Assembly: GCA_937872125.1 (NCBI GenBank)
Contig: CALMNY010000160.1
Span: 1-10,244 of the forward strand
Direction of reading: 5' to 3'
Length of the DNA stretch: 10,244 bases
Source: an uncultured Candidatus Competibacteraceae bacterium
GTDB taxonomy: Bacteria; Pseudomonadota; Gammaproteobacteria; Competibacterales; Competibacteraceae
A program made the position numbers and the translations under genes. Below the pieces are notes generated by a model. It was not told the origin of the DNA, ran no database searches, and saw only the letters and a list, made by a program, of their open reading frames with translations. Positions 6,535-10,244 of the stretch are shown here, one piece after another (position 1 is the first letter of the stretch; every line of letters begins with the position of its first letter).

Positions 6535-7981
6535 TCAGGTTATCCTCGAACATCCGCAAGGTGGGACCGCTCACCAGATCGCCACGGCTCTCCAAAGAGC
6601 GGGTCACCGCTTTCCCCAGACTCTCAAATATCAGTCCATAGACCACAGCGTGCATCATCCCGCCCACCACCGTGCCCATGCCGGGAAATGCTTTGAAGAT
6701 ATTGCCAACCAGCGCCAGCAATAAATTCAAACTGCGCTTGATTTGATTGCCGGCCAGGTCCAGAAACCGCTGCATGTCAATCTCACGCGCCGGCACTTCG
6801 TACAGCGCGCACAGTTCCTTGATCAGGTTGAAGCCCAGATAGCCCTGAATCAGCACATCGGTTCCCGGACTGACCGCCGCCAGCGCGCCGAACACCGCCT
6901 TGCGGGAATAACTCTGCACGATGGCCTCGGCTTTCGTGCGGCGATGTTCGGCGACCGCCGCATCCAGCTTCTGCTGGGCCAGCACGAACACCGAGGTGTC
7001 GCGCAGGGCGTCCAGCACCTGCGGGTCAGCGTCGAGATAACGTTGCAAGGCGCGGCGCAAATCCTCAACGCGCGGCTGACGCTCGCGCAGAGTGGTCTCC
7101 TCGCGACCATCGTGGTAGATACGGATGACTTCTTCCATGCCACCGCACTGCACCGGCGCCACTTCCAACTGCTCGCCGACTCGCTCGACCAGCCGCCGAC
7201 GCACCAGTTCCAGTTCCCGCTCGGTGTAACGATCCACCTTGTTGAGCGCCACGATCACCGGGCTGCCGAGATCAACCAGCGTTCGCAGCGCCTGATACTG
7301 ATCGCGGGTCAGATCGCCCTCGCAGACGTAGATCACCACATGGGCGCGCAGGGCTTCGTCGCGGGCAGTCTGATCCAGCGCGCCATCCGCCTCGTTCAGG
7401 CCGGGCAGATCGGCCAGGATCAGCCGGTCGCCGGCGGTGCTGGTCCAGGTGTAGTAGGTCACTTCCCGGGTGGTGCCGCCCCGCGCGCTCACCGCGATGT
7501 CGGTCTCCGGCAACAGCGCGCGGATTAGCGAGGACTTGCCGGCGCTGATCTCGCCGAACACGGCGACGATAATTTCGCCCGCCGCCCGCCGCCGCTGCAA
7601 TTCCTCGAGTTCGCGGCGGATAGCGTCCACCTGAACCCCAGCGGCTTCGCTGTGTTCCAGCCGCTCGCGCAGGGTCGCCTCGTCCGGTGGCTTGGCCGGG
7701 GCGGCGCGGGACTTGCTAACGGGACGACCCCAGTGCAACACCCGCCAGACTGCGTAAACCCCACCGCCGCTCAACCCGATCAGGATCAGCAGATACACGA
7801 TCCAGAACGTGGTCGGCGCTTGCTGCAGGCGATCCCATACCGACAGGCCGAGATCGGTGATGTACAGCACCAGCACCAACAGGGCCGCCGCGCCGACGCT
7901 GGCGCCCACCGCCAGCAGCAGCCGAATGGGCATCCAGGATCGAGCGGCAGGTGATAGGGGTAATTTAGGCAGGGACGGCAT
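6443..7981 (-). CDS. Membrane-anchored GTPase with C-terminal DUF697-type region (first of pair)
   Basis: The 512-residue product begins with two membrane segments (about 18-42 and 59-82), then a charged, probably coiled helix (100-133). The G domain shows P-loop GEISAGKS (143-150), GGTT switch I (168-171), DLPG (191-194, replacing the usual DTPG) and NKVD (247-250). An extra segment follows (280-310, with IYHDGREETTLRERQPRVEDLRR), then a helical part and a DUF697-type region (about 355-465; SYSRKAVFGALAAVSPGTDVLIQGYLGF, IKELCALYEVP, and hydrophobic helices at 417-455). The ATG at 7981 overlaps the thioesterase stop by 17 bases; an ATG at 7933 (M17) is an alternative that keeps both membrane segments. 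Its last 30 codons overlap the start of the next GTPase. The protein is likely anchored in the inner membrane with the G domain in the cytoplasm. It is a paralogue of its neighbour; no function can be assigned from sequence alone. Confidence 0.88.
   Translation of the reverse strand: MPSLPKLPLSPAARSWMPIRLLLAVGASVGAAALLVLVLYITDLGLSVWDRLQQAPTTFWIVYLLILIGLSGGGVYAVWRVLHWGRPVSKSRAAPAKPPDEATLRERLEHSEAAGVQVDAIRRELEELQRRRAAGEIIVAVFGEISAGKSSLIRALLPETDIAVSARGGTTREVTYYTWTSTAGDRLILADLPGLNEADGALDQTARDEALRAHVVIYVCEGDLTRDQYQALRTLVDLGSPVIVALNKVDRYTERELELVRRRLVERVGEQLEVAPVQCGGMEEVIRIYHDGREETTLRERQPRVEDLRRALQRYLDADPQVLDALRDTSVFVLAQQKLDAAVAEHRRTKAEAIVQSYSRKAVFGALAAVSPGTDVLIQGYLGFNLIKELCALYEVPAREIDMQRFLDLAGNQIKRSLNLLLALVGNIFKAFPGMGTVVGGMMHAVVYGLIFESLGKAVTRSLESRGDLVSGPTLRMFEDNLSENLEARAKRLAQLVWARQRDGERAESTVG
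6544..6547 (-). promoter_or_regulatory. Internal ribosome binding site of the second GTPase
   Basis: On the minus strand GAGG lies 9 bases before the GTG at 6534, inside the coding region of the first GTPase. This supports the early start and the 92-base overlap. No other ATG occurs in the frame until residue 269, well past the G domain. Confidence 0.55.
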
Positions 7982-8405
7982 CGGCGGCGAACAACTGGCG
8001 GAACGCAGGTGGCACGCGCTGGATCACGCGCCGCGCGTAGTCGAAGAACACGATGCCGGTCTTGGCCCGCGCCACCTCACGGCCACTGGTTTTTTCAGTC
8101 GCGCGATAGATGAAATCACAGCCGTACTGATTGAAATCGGTCACCCCGACCGCGATTTCCAACATCTCGCCGGGAAACGCCTCGGATTTGTAGATGATGA
8201 CGCTATCGGTCATGATCAGCCCGACACCGAAAACATCCAGCTCATTCAAGCCATAATGGGCCAGGAACCAAACTCGCGCTTCGTGCAGCAGGCCCAGCAG
8301 GGCGTCGTTGCCCATGTGCCCGCCATAATTGACATCGGTGATCCGCACTCGCAGTTCGATGGTAAAAGGAAAATGCTCTGGCAGATCCAGTTTGATTCGC
8401 GCCAT
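7965..8405 (-). CDS. Acyl-CoA thioesterase, hotdog fold (4HBT/YbgC-FadM-like)
   Basis: The 146-residue product has the length and layout of single-hotdog thioesterases that hydrolyse acyl-CoA to free acid and CoA. The active-site segment is TDVNYGGHMGN (23-33), with Asp24 in the place of the catalytic acid of the 4-hydroxybenzoyl-CoA thioesterase family and GGH following; the long hotdog helix NDALLGLLHEARVWFLAHYG (33-52) comes next. Later strands include GVGLIMTDSVIIYKSEAFPGEMLEIAV and a tail with RAKTGIVFFDYARRVIQRVP. Chain-length preference is not visible. The ATG at 8405 has GAGG 6 bases upstream. It is the first gene of the leftward run and its stop overlaps the GTPase start by 17 bases, which suggests one transcript and a possible link between lipid turnover and the membrane GTPases (inference). 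Confidence 0.9.
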   Translation of the reverse strand: MARIKLDLPEHFPFTIELRVRITDVNYGGHMGNDALLGLLHEARVWFLAHYGLNELDVFGVGLIMTDSVIIYKSEAFPGEMLEIAVGVTDFNQYGCDFIYRATEKTSGREVARAKTGIVFFDYARRVIQRVPPAFRQLFAADAVPA

Positions 8406-8627
8406 GCGTCGCCTCGATAATAACCAGGAATTTACTGATTAATTAAGGTCTTAATTCAGGGGCCGCCAGGGAGAAGGGCGGTCGCGGCAGGGATTGTAAA
8501 CGATTATGGGCTAAAAGATGCACGGCGGGGCAGTACGTTTTGTTGCCTCGCCAATTTCGCTAAACTTGATCCATCACACTATTCCGCCGTCCTGGCGGCC
8601 TGCTCTACCTTACCCGGAGTTTCCCAC
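8406..8627. promoter_or_regulatory. Divergent regulatory spacer between the thioesterase-GTPase operon and the TerC cluster
   Basis: The 222 bases hold no gene. The left third is A/T-rich and has a short palindrome (8441-8456). The right part has two small GC hairpins, CCGCC/GGCGG at 8463-8481 and again at 8584-8598, the second just before the TerC ribosome site. A weak promoter-like pair for TerC is TTGTTG (8540-8545) and TAAACT (8561-8566), spaced 15 bases. Both operons must start here, but no strong consensus promoter is visible. Confidence 0.5.
8441..8456. promoter_or_regulatory. Short palindrome, operator-like
   Basis: AATTAAG and CTTAATT are exact inverted 7-base arms around a 2-base centre, 35 bases upstream of the thioesterase ATG. 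The A/T-rich palindrome stands out in a GC-rich genome and has the size of a dimeric repressor site. No regulator gene is nearby to assign it to. Confidence 0.35.
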
Positions 8628-9356
8628 ATGGAGTTTGCGGTTGAAATCCTGGCCAGCCTGCTGACCCTGACGGCGCTGGAAATTGTGCTGGGTATTGATA
8701 ATCTGGTGTTCATCTCCATCATGTCCAGCCGCCTGCCGGTCGAGCAGCAGTCATCTGCCCGCCGCACGGGCCTGGCGCTGGCGGTCATCACCCGCCTGCT
8801 GCTGCTGGCCAGCATCGCCTGGCTGGCCGGCGTCACCGCGCCGCTGTTCTCCGTGTTCGACCACCCGGTGTCGCTACGCGATCTGATCCTGCTCGGCGGC
8901 GGCATGTTCCTGCTGGCCAAGGGCACCACGGAGATTCACGCCACGGTGGAGGGAGTGGAAGAGGAAATGCGCCACGCCAAGGCCGCGAGCTTTGTGTCGG
9001 TCATCATCCAGATCATGATTCTGGATATCGTGTTCTCGCTCGACAGCGTGATCACCGCCGTGGGCATGGCCAACCAGTTGAGCGTCATGGCGGCGGCCAT
9101 CATCATCGCGGTCGGCGTCATGCTGTTCGCCGCCGATCCCCTCAGCCGCTTCATCCATGAACACGTTTCGGTGAAGATGCTGGCCCTCAGCTTCCTGATC
9201 CTGATCGGCGCGGTGCTGATCGCCGACGGCATGGGCTTCCACGTTCCCAAGGGTTACCTGTACTTCGCCATCGCCTTCTCGGTGGGAGTCGAGGCGCTCA
9301 ATTTGACGGCCACCAAGCGCCGGCGGCGACAAGCAGCGCAGGCCAGTGGAGATTAG
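8628..9356 (+). CDS. TerC-family integral membrane protein, YgdQ type
   Basis: The 242-residue product matches E. coli YgdQ in length and order of segments. It has about seven membrane helices and the two family signatures with acidic residues inside membrane segments: LEIVLGIDN (17-25; Glu18, Asp24, Asn25) and MILDIVFSLDSVITAVG (130-146; Asp133, Asp139). Other close matches to YgdQ include ASIAWL, RDLILLGGGMFLLAKGTTEIH (84-104), IIIAVGVMLFAA, SVKMLALSFLILIG (181-194) and HVPKGYLYFAIAFSVGVEALNL. TerC proteins are linked to metal-ion export, notably manganese loading of exported enzymes in other bacteria; the YgdQ branch itself is little characterised. It ends in a basic cytoplasmic tail. GGAG lies 8 bases before the ATG. 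The CYTH gene begins 38 bases after the stop on the same strand, probably in one operon. Confidence 0.92.
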   Translation: MEFAVEILASLLTLTALEIVLGIDNLVFISIMSSRLPVEQQSSARRTGLALAVITRLLLLASIAWLAGVTAPLFSVFDHPVSLRDLILLGGGMFLLAKGTTEIHATVEGVEEEMRHAKAASFVSVIIQIMILDIVFSLDSVITAVGMANQLSVMAAAIIIAVGVMLFAADPLSRFIHEHVSVKMLALSFLILIGAVLIADGMGFHVPKGYLYFAIAFSVGVEALNLTATKRRRRQAAQASGD

Positions 9357-9394
9357 ATTCCCAATTCAATTCCATCAGGCAACGGGATGGCGGC

Positions 9395-9877
9395 ATGGCC
9401 ACTGAAATCGAACACAAATTTCTCATTCGCGACGACCGCTGGCGCCAGCAGGTCGAACGCTCGGTGCGGATGCAGCAGGGCTACCTGACCAGCGACGCCC
9501 GCTGTTCAGTGCGGGTGCGGGTCGCCGGCGGCCAGGGCTTCCTCAACATCAAGAGCGGAACGCTCGGCATTCAGCGCAGCGAGTACGAATACCCCATCCC
9601 GCTGGCCGAGGCCGAGGAAATCCTCGATACCCTGTGCGAGCAACCCCTGTTGGAGAAGACCCGTCACTTCGTGCGCGTCGGCGCCCATCTTTGGGAGATT
9701 GACGAATTCGCCGGCGCCAACGCTGGATTGATCGTAGCGGAAGTGGAGCTCAGTCGTCCCGATGAGCCGTTCGAGCGGCCTGACTGGGCGGGCGAGGATG
9801 TTTCGCACGACATTCGCTACTACAACTCGCAACTGGCGCGGCATCCCTACGCGACCTGGTCATGCGCGAGCGGCTGA
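9395..9877 (+). CDS. Single-domain CYTH protein, probable inorganic triphosphatase
   Basis: The 160-residue product is a complete CYTH (triphosphate tunnel metalloenzyme) domain. The signature ExExK is EIEHK (Glu4, Glu6, Lys8). Basic tunnel residues follow in order: Arg40 and Arg42 (VRVRV), Lys53 (NIKSG), and Lys88/Arg90 (LEKTRHFVR). Acidic metal-binding positions include Glu63/Glu65, WEIDEF at 100-105 and AEVEL at 115-119 (Glu116, Glu118). Single-domain bacterial members such as that of Nitrosomonas hydrolyse tripolyphosphate to pyrophosphate and phosphate with a divalent metal; adenylate cyclase or thiamine-triphosphatase activity is less likely. It lies 38 bases after the TerC gene and overlaps the following transpeptidase start by 16 bases. 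The link to TerC could concern metals, but this is only inference. Confidence 0.92.
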   Translation: MATEIEHKFLIRDDRWRQQVERSVRMQQGYLTSDARCSVRVRVAGGQGFLNIKSGTLGIQRSEYEYPIPLAEAEEILDTLCEQPLLEKTRHFVRVGAHLWEIDEFAGANAGLIVAEVELSRPDEPFERPDWAGEDVSHDIRYYNSQLARHPYATWSCASG

Positions 9878-10244
9878 TTCGCGTCAGCATTCCCGACCAG
9901 CGGCTGGAACTGCTGGAAAGCGGCGTGGTGGTGGCGAGTTACCCGGTCTCTACCGCCCGCAACGGCCCCGGCGAGCGGCGCGACAGCGGTTGCACCCCGC
10001 GCGGCTGGCATCGCGTTCGCATCAAGATCGGCGCGGGGTTGCCGCTCAATACGGTCTTCGTCGGCCGGCGGCCCACCGGCGAAGTTTACGGGCCAGAACT
10101 GGCCGCTTGCCACCCGGAACGGGATTGGATTCTGACCCGGATTCTGTGGCTGACCGGGCTGGAGGCTGGGTTCAATCGAGGCGGCGATTGCGACACCCTG
10201 CGCCGGTACATCTACATCCACGGCTGCCCGGACGAAGCGCCGAT
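9862..10244 (+). CDS. L,D-transpeptidase (YkuD domain), partial, 3' end outside window
   Basis: The frame opens at ATG 9862 and runs 127 codons to the window edge. The start MRERLIRVSIPDQRLELLE, followed by VASYPVSTARNGPGERRDSGCTPRGWHRVRIKIG (about 25-58), is the typical opening of YkuD enzymes, which form 3-3 peptidoglycan cross-links or attach lipoproteins to the wall. The segment RRYIYIHGCPDEAP (about 113-126) is the first-His part of the active site; the catalytic SHGC motif would follow outside the window, so activity cannot be judged. No signal peptide is visible at this start, which is odd for a periplasmic enzyme, though short family members like this exist. The ATG lies 16 bases inside the CYTH gene with no clear ribosome site, which suggests translational coupling. 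Confidence 0.88.
   Translation, partial: MRERLIRVSIPDQRLELLESGVVVASYPVSTARNGPGERRDSGCTPRGWHRVRIKIGAGLPLNTVFVGRRPTGEVYGPELAACHPERDWILTRILWLTGLEAGFNRGGDCDTLRRYIYIHGCPDEAP

Noticed and set aside
5062..6696. A 544-residue plus-strand open frame beginning MKERFCPRKTRKARKR
   Set aside because: It runs through the inverted repeat and then opposite the second GTPase. Its composition is Gln/His/Arg-rich, typical of an antisense shadow in GC-rich DNA, while the minus strand carries clear GTPase motifs.
8414..8435. TATTAT on the minus strand as a promoter -10 for the thioesterase operon
   Set aside because: It lies less than 10 bases before the start codon and overlaps the space needed for the ribosome site. 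The matching -35 is weak.
8457..8627. yybP-ykoY manganese riboswitch before the TerC gene
   Set aside because: A GGGGCAGTACG stretch near 8527 recalls the family, but the partner conserved segment and the stem layout are not present in the 100 bases around it.
1..10244. CRISPR array, tRNA or rRNA gene, insertion sequence or phage attachment site
   Set aside because: No regularly spaced direct repeats, no cloverleaf-like sequence, no transposase or integrase frame and no flanking duplications were seen on either strand.

Overview
The window is a dense, GC-rich stretch of bacterial chromosome. Gene content (SlyB-type lipoprotein, DUF3301, YgdQ-type TerC, YkuD L,D-transpeptidase) fits a Gammaproteobacterium. 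The composition and gene style resemble environmental lineages such as the Competibacter group or purple sulfur bacteria, but that placement is an impression, not a measurement. I see no tRNA, rRNA, transposase, phage gene or CRISPR array.

Left part (1-4721). A partial acyl-CoA dehydrogenase reads leftward out of the window. It carries a long N-terminal extension like that of methylsuccinyl-CoA dehydrogenase. A 365-base spacer with a perfect hairpin separates it from a rightward gene for a 429-residue protein I do not recognise. That gene converges on a leftward SlyB-type glycine-zipper lipoprotein, with a strong hairpin between the two stop codons. Divergent from the lipoprotein is a polytopic membrane protein of ion-transporter style. 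It ends 5 bases from the stop of a leftward DUF3301 gene.

Centre (4722-8405). The main feature is a compact leftward operon: a hotdog acyl-CoA thioesterase, then two GTPases that each carry a C-terminal DUF697-type region. The first GTPase has two N-terminal membrane segments. The second has none there and begins 92 bases inside the first. All three genes overlap end to end, so they are probably co-transcribed and partly translationally coupled. Just past the second GTPase lies a near-perfect 28-base inverted repeat of a kind that looks dispersed (REP/MITE-like), followed by the DUF3301 gene.

Right part (8406-10244). A 222-base divergent spacer with a short palindrome and small GC hairpins leads into a rightward cluster: a TerC-family membrane protein of the YgdQ type, a single-domain CYTH triphosphatase, and an L,D-transpeptidase cut off by the window end. 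The CYTH and transpeptidase genes overlap by 16 bases.

The best candidate for an under-described system is the thioesterase plus paired-GTPase operon: two paralogous GTPases, one anchored and one soluble at its N-terminus, sharing the same extra segment after the G4 motif. The rest looks like ordinary chromosomal gene content with some interesting non-coding repeats.
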